Origin: Nocardioides euryhalodurans
GTDB lineage: Bacteria; Actinomycetota; Actinomycetes; Propionibacteriales; Nocardioidaceae
DNA length: 64,000 bases
Direction of reading: 5' to 3'
Assembly (NCBI RefSeq): GCF_004564375.1
Contig: NZ_CP038267.1
Location: 3,474,501 to 3,538,500, forward strand
Made by a program: the position numbers and the translations under genes. Under the pieces are notes generated by a model, which was not told the origin of the DNA, searched no databases, and saw nothing but the letters and a program-made list of their open reading frames with translations. The number at the start of each line of letters is the position of its first letter. The first letter of the stretch is position 1. Shown piece after piece: positions 8,693 through 15,879 of the stretch.

Positions 8693-10216
8693 GTGACTGA
8701 CTACGTCCAGTGGCCACCCAATGCAAAGCGGCCGCGTCGGCAATTGCCTCGCCCCACCGGTTTGGCAGGAAGCGCGGCTTCGCTCTCCGTCCGACTCCGC
8801 GAAGCGAGAGTGGCCGCGTTCCTGGGCGGTCAGGTCGGCGAGCCGCAAGACGAACTGGATGCACTGATCTCGCGCACTGCACGACTATTCTCCGAGAGCA
8901 TTGCGGACCAGACTCGTAAGGACTACGCACGGCGCTGGAAGCGATTCGTGGAGTGGTGCGAAGCGAAAGGATTCGAACCACTCGACTCGCCGCCAGAGGT
9001 AGTCATGCTGTACCTCTCCGATGCGCTGGGGGACGGCAGGGCGGCATTAGGGACACTCCGCTCCCATATGGCTGCCATCAACCGCCTCCATGTTGAGGCT
9101 GGCCTCATGCCTCCGGGCGACGATCCCGCTATGACGATGTTCCTGCGCACGATGCGGAAGGCGGTTGCGCCGCGCGACCCCCAGGGCGAGATCAGCGCAC
9201 TGAAGATCGGCCCACTGCGGGAAGTCTGCCGCTACCTCGACTCGATCGGATCCGACCCCATCGAAGTCCGTGACCGGGCCTTGCTGTCCCTCCACCGCGC
9301 GGGTGTCGGCGACGGAGAGATGGCCCGCCTCCAGTGGCCAGATGTGAGACTTACAGAGAAGCGAGCGAGCCTTCACCTGCGGGCGGTTCGGGCAGACCGC
9401 TCGGACCGAACGGTGCGGATAGACGCCCACCGCGACCCGGGGCGATGCGGCGTCCGTGCACTGCGCGCCTGGCGTGATCTGGGTGGCAACACCAGTCCTT
9501 GGGCAATTGGCCGGACTAACCCATCCGGCGGTCGCGACGACCGACCGTGGACAGCGCGCGACGTTTATCGGATCCGTAAGGCGCGCCTCGACTCGCTCGG
9601 CCGAGACGGCAGGAAGGCCGCTATCGACGACGCCATCGCGTTGCTCGGCGAAACACGACCCGCCGTCCTGCGTGACAAGGCCCTCATCTTGGTGGGGTTC
9701 GCGGGCGCGTTCAGGCGACCTGATCTCGTAGGTTTCCGCTGGCCCGAGGTTACGCTCGTCGACACCGGAATGGTCCTGCGGCTGAGACGGTCGAAGACCG
9801 ACCGCGATGGAGAGGGCGTCGACGTTGGCATTCCATGCGGGCAATCGTCGACCACCGATCCTGTCGCCGCCTTGCTCGCCTGGCGGGACCGGATGGAGCG
9901 GCAACTCGGGACGGACTACCTGAACGAGGGCGCTTGCTTCACCGTAGTAGGCCGCGCCGGGCGCATCGGCACAGAGCCGCTCACCACGACCGCTGTCACG
10001 GTCGCCATCCGCTCCCGAATGGCCGAGGCTGGGGTTCCGGGCCGATGGTCTGGTCGCTCACTGCGCCGAGGTTTCATCTCGACCGCAGCAGACCTGGGCC
10101 TTCGACTGGAGGACATCGCGAAGGGCAGCCGCCACGCAACGCTCGACTCCTTGATCCGGTACATCGCGACCGACGATCCGTTCCGCAACAATCCGACGGC
10201 CCAGATGGGGCTTTGA
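8693..10216 (+). CDS. Tyrosine recombinase with a duplicated catalytic-core module
   Basis: From the GTG at 8693 the protein has 507 residues; an ATG at 8648 is an alternative start. A SAM-like core-binding domain occupies about 55-165 (ADQTRKDYARRWKRFVEWC). The catalytic set is Arg341 (GAFRRPDLVGFRW), Lys368 (RRSKTDRDG), Arg458 (GRSLRRGF), His481 (GSRHATLDS) and Tyr490 (LIRYI). The usual His of the HxxR box is Arg here. Before the active core, residues about 190-270 look like a degenerate copy of the same module (RAGVGDGEMARLQWPDV) with Gly in place of the catalytic Arg. The stop overlaps the start of the next gene (TGATG), so the two are coupled. Confidence 0.8.
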   Translation: MTDYVQWPPNAKRPRRQLPRPTGLAGSAASLSVRLREARVAAFLGGQVGEPQDELDALISRTARLFSESIADQTRKDYARRWKRFVEWCEAKGFEPLDSPPEVVMLYLSDALGDGRAALGTLRSHMAAINRLHVEAGLMPPGDDPAMTMFLRTMRKAVAPRDPQGEISALKIGPLREVCRYLDSIGSDPIEVRDRALLSLHRAGVGDGEMARLQWPDVRLTEKRASLHLRAVRADRSDRTVRIDAHRDPGRCGVRALRAWRDLGGNTSPWAIGRTNPSGGRDDRPWTARDVYRIRKARLDSLGRDGRKAAIDDAIALLGETRPAVLRDKALILVGFAGAFRRPDLVGFRWPEVTLVDTGMVLRLRRSKTDRDGEGVDVGIPCGQSSTTDPVAALLAWRDRMERQLGTDYLNEGACFTVVGRAGRIGTEPLTTTAVTVAIRSRMAEAGVPGRWSGRSLRRGFISTAADLGLRLEDIAKGSRHATLDSLIRYIATDDPFRNNPTAQMGL

Positions 10217-11445
10217 TGGGCCGTGAAGAGCGACTCGCCGGGTCGGTGACTCCTGCGCGTGTGGAACGAGCCCGTCAGGAGTCCGCCGCGTTCGTCACCT
10301 TCCGGGCTCGGTTGAGTCTCGACGAGTCTCCGGAAGCCGTGACGTTGTACCTGGCCGCCCTGGCTGACCAGGACTTGTCCGGGCGACAGATGCGCGAGCG
10401 ACTTCGACTGCTCGACCTAGATCGCCGACTACTCGGACTCCGTCCGTGGCTACAGGACCCCGATGTTCGCCTGTTTCTGCGAGGTCTTCTCGCCAACAAG
10501 CCGGTGGGCGAACGGCACAGCCACTACGACCCCCTCTATCTCGAACTAATGCACGCGTCGGTCGACGCCTGTCGGGTGCTCAACCCGGACCAGCAGCGCG
10601 CTCTCGCCGCGCATCTGACGGTCGAAGCCACCAACATCCCCGCCACTGCGCTCGCGAGGTTGCGCTGGGCTGACATCCACCTCACTCGACAGGGAATCGA
10701 CATCCGGGTGACCTCGAAGATCGGTCGCGGCGCAGACACCACAACCACGTACACCGTGGAGGCGACTCCAAGCGATCCGCGGTGTCTTGTGGCCGCTGTG
10801 CGTGCACTCCGTGCGCTTGGCGGCGGCCAATACGTCTTCGGAGTCGAAGGACGCCCCATCGACATTCAATGGCTCCGCTCCCGTCTCACTGTCGCTGATC
10901 CACTGGCCCCCACACCCGCTCAGGTCCGAGACCAAGCGCTCCTGCTGATCGGCTACCTGGCTGGACTGAGGACGAGCGAAGCAATGACCCTGCGTCAGCG
11001 AGATGTCGAGTTTCACGGACGCGGACTTGTACTGGCGATCGCTGGACGCATAAGGCTGACCTACCTGCCCTCCGCACCTGACCCGGCATACGACGCGGCA
11101 AACGCATGGACAGCGTGGCTAGAACTTCTGGACGAGCACGGCCTCCTGGACCCCGACGGCCTCGCCTTCCACGCGACCAACTTCAGGGTGATCTTCTCCA
11201 AGGGCATCCGAGAGAGCGGTCTGAACCGGGTGGTGCACCAACGCACGGAGGAAGCGGGGCTGTCTGGCCGGTTCGTGTGGACTTCGCTGCGCACGGGGAT
11301 GATGCGTACGGCTATCCGCAACGACGTCCGCTCATATTCGATCGCGGCCCACGCAGACCTGCTTTCGCTTGGCTCGGTCCAACGCCATGAGCGGCGCGAG
11401 AACCTTCTAGCCGATGGCAACGTCGCAGGACGGCTCGGCCTTTAG
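10216..11445 (+). CDS. Second tyrosine-recombinase-like protein lacking the nucleophilic tyrosine
   Basis: This 409-residue protein starts at the ATG that overlaps the stop of the preceding recombinase. It has the same layout: a degenerate first module (ALARLRWADIHLTRQGI) and a second with the first catalytic Arg intact (GYLAGLRTSEAMTLRQRDV). WTSLRTGMMRT keeps the second Arg and AAHADLLSLG a late His. Where the partner has its Tyr, this protein has SVQRHERREN, so no tyrosine nucleophile is visible. It is therefore likely a non-cleaving partner or a structural subunit of a heteromeric recombinase. The two genes look like paralogues. The convergent DUF3800 gene lies 373 bases downstream. Confidence 0.7.
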   Translation: MGREERLAGSVTPARVERARQESAAFVTFRARLSLDESPEAVTLYLAALADQDLSGRQMRERLRLLDLDRRLLGLRPWLQDPDVRLFLRGLLANKPVGERHSHYDPLYLELMHASVDACRVLNPDQQRALAAHLTVEATNIPATALARLRWADIHLTRQGIDIRVTSKIGRGADTTTTYTVEATPSDPRCLVAAVRALRALGGGQYVFGVEGRPIDIQWLRSRLTVADPLAPTPAQVRDQALLLIGYLAGLRTSEAMTLRQRDVEFHGRGLVLAIAGRIRLTYLPSAPDPAYDAANAWTAWLELLDEHGLLDPDGLAFHATNFRVIFSKGIRESGLNRVVHQRTEEAGLSGRFVWTSLRTGMMRTAIRNDVRSYSIAAHADLLSLGSVQRHERRENLLADGNVAGRLGL

Positions 11446-11818
11446 CCGTCTCAGTCGCCGCGCATCGAATCGCTCTCCGAACGGCCTTCGCGCTCCCCTT
11501 CTGGAACCCGCCACCCTGGCGTGGCCTGGGGCCAAGGCCATAACCCGGCGGTTTGGAGATGCTGATCAGGTTCGGTGTCGGCGGCCCGTCGCAGGCGTTC
11601 ATTGGTGAAGGTTTAGTCCCGTGCCAGCGCGAAGGTCATCCTGTCACCGGCATGGGCGGATGCGAGGCGATCGGGGTTTGCGGCCAGGGGCTCAACACGC
11701 TGATTAATGACTCCCCACGACGACGCCATCTGTGCTTACATGTCCGTGAACCCGCACTGACGAGAAGAGCCCCTGGGCTCTGGACTCCAAGTCCTAGTTG
11801 ATGCGGGTTCAACGCATT
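11446..11818. other. Gap between convergent genes with short inverted repeats
   Basis: No convincing gene is present. AGAGCC/GGCTCT forms a small hairpin at 11766-11781. TGAACCCGCA at 11747-11756 is the inverse of TGCGGGTTCA at 11802-11811, and ATGCG/CGCAT pairs at 11801-11816. These could end transcription from both sides. A tRNA remnant was considered and not supported. Confidence 0.4.
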
Positions 11819-12520
11819 TCAGGCGGTGACTGCGTTCGGCCCGTAGTGGTAGTTCCGGCCCACGGACCACAAGTCGTAGACGCTTGCGATCTTGTCTTCG
11901 ATCAACACTCGCGACCGTTTGTCGCCGCGTTCGGCGTCACGCATCACCGCCCACAAGGTGTAGTCGACCGCTTGCAGGCACGGGTCCGAAGCCGCGTCCC
12001 AGTGGCCGAAGCGCTTGTTCACCTTCCAGTTGCAGCACTGCTGCACAACGTCCTCGACGGCACCACGAAACGCTGCTCGCGTCTTCTTCGTGCCCAGCGT
12101 TGCGGACACAACCAGGAGGTCGTCGGCCGGACCGAAGTACCGCCCTGAGAACCACTTGAAGTGGTAGAACCACGCGTACTTGTAGAACTGCTGGTCGGTG
12201 GTTCGGGTGCGGGGCAGGGCTTTAGCCTTCTCCAGCAGGGTCACGTCGATCTTGTACTCGTGGCTCTGCAACACCTCGAACACGGCATCGCGGACGGCCT
12301 GTGAGTCAGTGGTGCAGTGGAAGGGCCCGTCATGCGCTGTGCCGTTCATCACCAACTCATCACGAAGGGCAAGCAGATCTCCACGGAGCCGCTGCACGTT
12401 CTCCTTGCCCTCCATCATGAGGGTGCCGACGGCGAAGTACCGAGTGGGACCGGAGTTCGCGATGTGGCATCGGAAGTCGAAGTTGCCGCTCTCGTCGGCG
12501 AACAGGTACTTCATCGGCAC
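11819..12520 (-). CDS. DUF3800 protein, possible RNase H-fold nuclease
   Basis: The N-terminal MKYLFADESGNF carries the Asp-Glu-Ser-Gly motif of DUF3800. The C-terminal PCLQAVDYTLWAVMRDAERGDKR is the second family landmark, with the acidic residue expected of an RNase H-like fold. GTG at 12520 is chosen because GGGGGAG lies 8 bases before it; the ATG at 12514 is two codons further in. The product has 233 residues. DUF3800 proteins are frequent in defence islands and are predicted nucleases. It lies 94 bases downstream of the HIT/membrane gene on the same strand, so it may be the third gene of the TIR operon. Confidence 0.78.
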   Translation of the reverse strand: MPMKYLFADESGNFDFRCHIANSGPTRYFAVGTLMMEGKENVQRLRGDLLALRDELVMNGTAHDGPFHCTTDSQAVRDAVFEVLQSHEYKIDVTLLEKAKALPRTRTTDQQFYKYAWFYHFKWFSGRYFGPADDLLVVSATLGTKKTRAAFRGAVEDVVQQCCNWKVNKRFGHWDAASDPCLQAVDYTLWAVMRDAERGDKRSRVLIEDKIASVYDLWSVGRNYHYGPNAVTA

Positions 12521-12614
12521 TTGGATCACTCCCCCGAGCGCAAGCCTGAACGGCGCAGGTGCGGTGATTCCGCACGGATGTCCACCCTGCCAGACCCCCC
12601 GGACCCGGACGCGA

Positions 12615-13556
12615 TTACGGCCTCTGACTAGGCGTCTCTCTGGGCGACTTCGTATCCGCAGGGTGCGCTGCCGGACCCGCAATCAGTGCGATGACCAAGA
12701 GCACGCCGCCGACGACGGCGAGCGGAGCATAGAAGAGCCAGATGGACCAATTACGGAAGTGATTCGGCCACCACCACCGTGGGGGGCGACCCTGGGTGGC
12801 TAGCCCCTTCATCGACAACGGGACAACCGTGTTGTCGTCGGCAATCGAGTTGTAGACCTTTCGGGCATGACGCTCGGCGTTGAGGTATCTGGCATCAAGA
12901 GCGGCAAACGACACGAGGACCAGGATGCCGAGTGCTATGAACGGCCAACTTTCTCTCACTAGGGCTACTCCGAATGCAGCGCCAGCGAGCGTGACCGACC
13001 ATCCCTTCGCTGCGGCTGACGAGGCCGCCATCCGCGCGATGGCTCCCGAAATTAGGTCGAGATGCTTGCGCCGATCTTCCCGGTCCTGCTCGCTGGTCAT
13101 GTCATACCCGGCAGGCTTGGACGCCGCCACGGCGGCTTCAAGGGCCGACCGCATCCCATCGAGTTCTGCTGTCGACCACGTGGGGTTCGGGGATGGCCAG
13201 AAGTCGTCGACGGCATCATTCGCCCATCGAGGCAGGACGTGCACGTGCAGGTGGTTGACGGTCTGAGTGGCCGCCGGCCCATTGGACTGGATCACGTTGA
13301 GACCCTCGGGCTGCATGGCGTCGCGGGCAGCGCCAGCAACGCGTAGGACCTCCGAGGCTAGAGTTCGGGCCGCTCCCTGAGACAGAGCCCAGATGTCGGA
13401 GACGTGATCGTCGGGGACCAACAGAACGTGCCCACGGGTCGCCGGTTCATCCGGCAAGAACACCGTGACACCGCGTCCCCGCGAGACGACCCGAGCCGGG
13501 GCGTCCCCCGCGATGATGTCGCAGAAGGCGCACCTCGGCTCGCGACTCGGACTCAC
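12615..13556 (-). CDS. HIT-domain protein fused to C-terminal membrane segments
   Basis: Residues 1-130 form a HIT domain: zinc-type CAFC at 9-12, and the active-site triad NHLHVHVLP at 101-109 is intact. HIT proteins bind and hydrolyse or transfer nucleotides. Residues 155-235 read like a SLATT/2TM effector module: an amphipathic IARM helix, KGWSVTL, two hydrophobic segments at about 186-200 and 204-220, then LDARYLNAERHARKVYN. A third segment lies at about 271-293. The start is GTG in a GTGA overlap with the TIR gene. I infer a membrane effector whose HIT domain senses or degrades a nucleotide signal made by the TIR partner. I know of no described defence system with this fusion. Confidence 0.82.
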   Translation of the reverse strand: MSPSREPRCAFCDIIAGDAPARVVSRGRGVTVFLPDEPATRGHVLLVPDDHVSDIWALSQGAARTLASEVLRVAGAARDAMQPEGLNVIQSNGPAATQTVNHLHVHVLPRWANDAVDDFWPSPNPTWSTAELDGMRSALEAAVAASKPAGYDMTSEQDREDRRKHLDLISGAIARMAASSAAAKGWSVTLAGAAFGVALVRESWPFIALGILVLVSFAALDARYLNAERHARKVYNSIADDNTVVPLSMKGLATQGRPPRWWWPNHFRNWSIWLFYAPLAVVGGVLLVIALIAGPAAHPADTKSPRETPSQRP

Positions 13557-14044
13557 CAGGACCGCTTGACCGCACCGTTTACCCAGGACTCAAAATTGTC
13601 CCGGATGGTGGCGTACACAGCCTTGCTGTCGGCTCCGCTGGGGTTGTGGAGGGAGACATAGCGGCTGAGCGGCGTGCCGTCACTGTCAAAGACCTTGCCG
13701 AAAGGGTCGTCGCCGTAGGACCCCTTGTTGCCCTGCAGGTCCAGCATCCCGTGCACACGGATGCCGACGAGAGGCTTCTTGTCCTGCCACGCCTTCTCGA
13801 TCTCGTACTTGACCCACTTGCGTGAAGCAGTCCCACCGCCGACCAGCACGACGACCGCGTCCTTGCCGGCCATCTCCCTCGCGATCCAGTTCTTGACCGC
13901 CTGGTCGCCGTCCCCCTTGATCGCCTCCCATCGCTGGGCGCTGACCTCTTCCCGGTCCTCCTCAATCGCGCCGATGTTCCGGATGCGCTGACAGCGCGTC
14001 ACGTCACCGTCGTAATGGAAACTCAGAAAGACCTTCTTGGCCAT
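13553..14044 (-). CDS. TIR-like (DUF1863/ThsB-type) protein
   Basis: The ATG at 14044 follows GGGGAA at good spacing and gives 163 residues. MAKKVFLSFHYDGDVTR is the start typical of ThsB-type TIR proteins (MTH538 TIR-like family). Residues 62-84 have the strand DAVVVLVGG, then SRKWVKYEIEKAW with the candidate catalytic Glu81. In Thoeris, such TIR proteins sense phage and make an NAD-derived signal that activates an effector. The stop overlaps the GTG of the HIT/membrane gene, so the two are coupled. No ThsA (SIR2-SLOG) or Macro effector gene is visible, which sets this locus apart from the described Thoeris types I can name. Confidence 0.85.
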   Translation of the reverse strand: MAKKVFLSFHYDGDVTRCQRIRNIGAIEEDREEVSAQRWEAIKGDGDQAVKNWIAREMAGKDAVVVLVGGGTASRKWVKYEIEKAWQDKKPLVGIRVHGMLDLQGNKGSYGDDPFGKVFDSDGTPLSRYVSLHNPSGADSKAVYATIRDNFESWVNGAVKRSW

Positions 14045-14179
14045 GTGGCATTCCCCTGTTCGCTGGCCCTGGACTGAACTCTCCAAATGCTGCCACGAAG
14101 CGCAGACAGTTCGGGGCAGTGAGCAGCCACCGCTCATCGGCATGTCCGAAAGATCCCGTGCCAAACCAGGATGAGCACC

Positions 14180-14185
14180 TAGACT
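14180..14185 (+). promoter_or_regulatory. Candidate leaderless -10 box
   Basis: TAGACT ends 8 bases before the GTG at 14194, the spacing expected if transcription starts at the start codon. No convincing -35 box and no ribosome binding site is seen. Confidence 0.45.
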
Positions 14186-14193
14186 CGCGCAAT

Positions 14194-14841
14194 GTGAGCG
14201 ACGACGACTGGCTCTACGACGCTGCAGCCATGGTTAGAGCCGCCACTCTGACGCTGCTGGAGCGCCCCAACTCCTGCATCAGGTCGACTCGCCTCACAGT
14301 CGAGGTCCTCGGGCTAATGGGACTCTCTGCTCGACCGGTTGCGGTCCACGCCATCGCCTTCAACGCGGAGGCACGGGGGCTCGTGGACCAGGGTGTCCCG
14401 ATGGACGCATGGCCGTCATCAGCGTGGAGTGTCGGCATTGCGCCGACAGCGGATGATGACGGCTGGCCCGGGCATCTCGTCGCGCAAGTCCGCATTCCCG
14501 GGTGGCCGGGCCGGACCATTATCGACTCGACTAGCGACCAACTCCATCGGCCCGAGCATGGCATCGACTACCAGAGTCCGACGATCTTCGGCATCCCGCC
14601 GGGCCGCCCATGGACCCCACGTGACCCAATCTGGCTCAGTGACCCCGACACCGGCACCAGCCTGTGTTACACGCTCATGGCCCCGGGCGACCCCAACACG
14701 CTCCTGTGGCGCAGCGCGCCCGCATGGACCGAAGCACCCGCCGACATCACGGCACTCGCCCACGAGGTCCTCCGCCGACTCCACGACCAAGGCTGGCAGG
14801 CTCCCAATCTCGCCGGAACAGTTGCGCAACCCACCTTCTGA
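14194..14841 (+). CDS. Transglutaminase/papain-like Cys-His-Asp protein
   Basis: From the GTG at 14194 the protein has 215 residues. It shows Cys28 in RPNSCIRSTRLTVEVLG at the head of a helix, His94 in GWPGHLVAQV and Asp111 in RTIIDSTSDQ. That spacing fits a transglutaminase-like or arylamine-acetyltransferase-like triad. I have seen similar actinobacterial proteins only as hypotheticals, so the enzyme class is inferred from fold logic and no substrate can be named. The gene is divergent from the TIR operon across 149 bases and lies inside the element, so it may be a third defence or accessory function. No signal peptide is present. Confidence 0.6.
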   Translation: MSDDDWLYDAAAMVRAATLTLLERPNSCIRSTRLTVEVLGLMGLSARPVAVHAIAFNAEARGLVDQGVPMDAWPSSAWSVGIAPTADDDGWPGHLVAQVRIPGWPGRTIIDSTSDQLHRPEHGIDYQSPTIFGIPPGRPWTPRDPIWLSDPDTGTSLCYTLMAPGDPNTLLWRSAPAWTEAPADITALAHEVLRRLHDQGWQAPNLAGTVAQPTF

Positions 14842-15216
14842 AGTAGAGACACCCACGACGGCGACGTCGCTCGGTGTGATGGCCGGACCCAGGACTTCAG
14901 CGGTGGTGACGAGCGGGTCAGCCTCGGCGATGAAGCGCCGGGCGTGTGCTTCGCATCCGGCCGTGGTTGGAAGCCATCGTCTACCACGGGTCAGCGACGA
15001 CATGGCCAGGTGCTCCTCGAAGGCTGTCGATGCATGCCAGGACGACCTCCCTGTTACGTCCGTCCGTCGCCTGCGCACGATGGCGACGCGTACCCGACAT
15101 TCGACGTTGATCCGGACCGGGCCTTCGGCGAGGTGTGAGCGGGGAGGGCGTCGACGACCGCCGCCGAGTGAGTGTCTATCGGCCGGGTACCCCGACCCCT
15201 TGGGGACTGGGTGGTC
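14842..15216. other. Stretch without a supported gene
   Basis: A minus-strand frame (ATG at 15078, reading RFIAEADPLVTTAEVLGPAIT) has a protein-like composition for about 80 codons, then runs into the antisense of the transglutaminase-like gene. It could be the remnant of a truncated gene. Nothing else stands out. Confidence 0.3.
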
Positions 15217-15353
15217 GGCGAGGTGTGGCGAAATGGCCCCTGAGGGCCAAAGCAGCAGTTGAGGGAGTCACCCGTCCCCGCGCCGTCGCGGCGCTCAGGG
15301 TGACTCCCTCTCTGTGCTGCTTCGGCTGTGTCGCCACCCGGGGTGGCGGGGGA
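15217..15353. repeat. Long imperfect hairpin (nested inverted repeats)
   Basis: The arm 15250-15273 is the inverse of 15298-15322 apart from a small mismatched patch. Inside the loop GCGCCG (15280-15285) pairs perfectly with CGGCGC (15289-15294). Outside, GGTGTGGCGA near 15222-15231 is nearly the inverse of TGTCGCCACC at 15328-15337. The whole could fold into one cruciform of more than 100 bases. It lies in the element between the transglutaminase-like gene and the integrase. It could be a terminator, a transfer origin, the relic of a small transposon, or an RNA structure. Confidence 0.75.
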
Positions 15354-15443
15354 GCCGATGTGGTTGGCCCGCCGCCTGTGGAGGGCACACGGGGACGCTA
15401 ACGGCCAGCCCGGACACGTCGACGTGTCAGCGGGACGCGTGGG

Positions 15444-15677
15444 TCAGTCGGCATCCCGCGCGCGCTTTGCCTCAACTTCGCTACACCAGCCCAGATGTCG
15501 GGCCGGGCGAGAAGTTCGTGGAGCCGGTCGTCCCACGACGAACGTCTCCATGGTCTCGTCGTCGGCGATGGCCTGGTCTACGTCGGCGGATGTGATCGGC
15601 ACGCCGAGGGTGAGGGCAGGCAGGCCGGTCACCGGGTCAACCGGGACACCATCAGGCTGCTGGTCGGGTTTGCACAC
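15444..15677 (-). CDS. Possible small hypothetical protein
   Basis: GTG at 15677 opens a 77-codon frame (VCKPDQQPDGVPVDPVTGLP, then VPITSADVDQAIADDETMETFVVG). Composition is protein-like and acidic, but no family is recognised and the binding site is poorly placed. It ends 436 bases past the stop of the integrase gene on the same strand. Confidence 0.35.
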   Translation of the reverse strand: MCKPDQQPDGVPVDPVTGLPALTLGVPITSADVDQAIADDETMETFVVGRPAPRTSRPARHLGWCSEVEAKRARDAD

Positions 15678-15879
15678 CCCTCCAGCGTAAGGCTGCTGTC
15701 GGTGCGCATCTCTAGCGTCCGGGCATGCTGCCGCCCCGCCACGAATACCTTGCCGACACCGAGCGGACCCGGCATCCGCACGACCCCACGGCTCACATGC
15801 CAGAGTGCCCACGCGCCAGCGACAGGCTGGGCGTGGGCACTCGATGCACCTGCGACCCGGAAGACCGGGCCAGGACCTG

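Noticed and set aside
11760..11816. tRNA-like piece with a CTCCAAG loop and GGTTCAA
   Set aside because: The anticodon stem pairs over only three bases, there is no acceptor stem or D-arm, and the T-arm is shifted.
12615..14044. Standard Thoeris type I or II
   Set aside because: The TIR gene fits, but no SIR2-SLOG ThsA or Macro-TM effector is present; the partner is a HIT/membrane fusion.
14419..15078. Minus-strand frame of 219 codons
   Set aside because: More than half is the antisense of the transglutaminase-like gene; only its first 80 codons look protein-like, so at most a truncated remnant.
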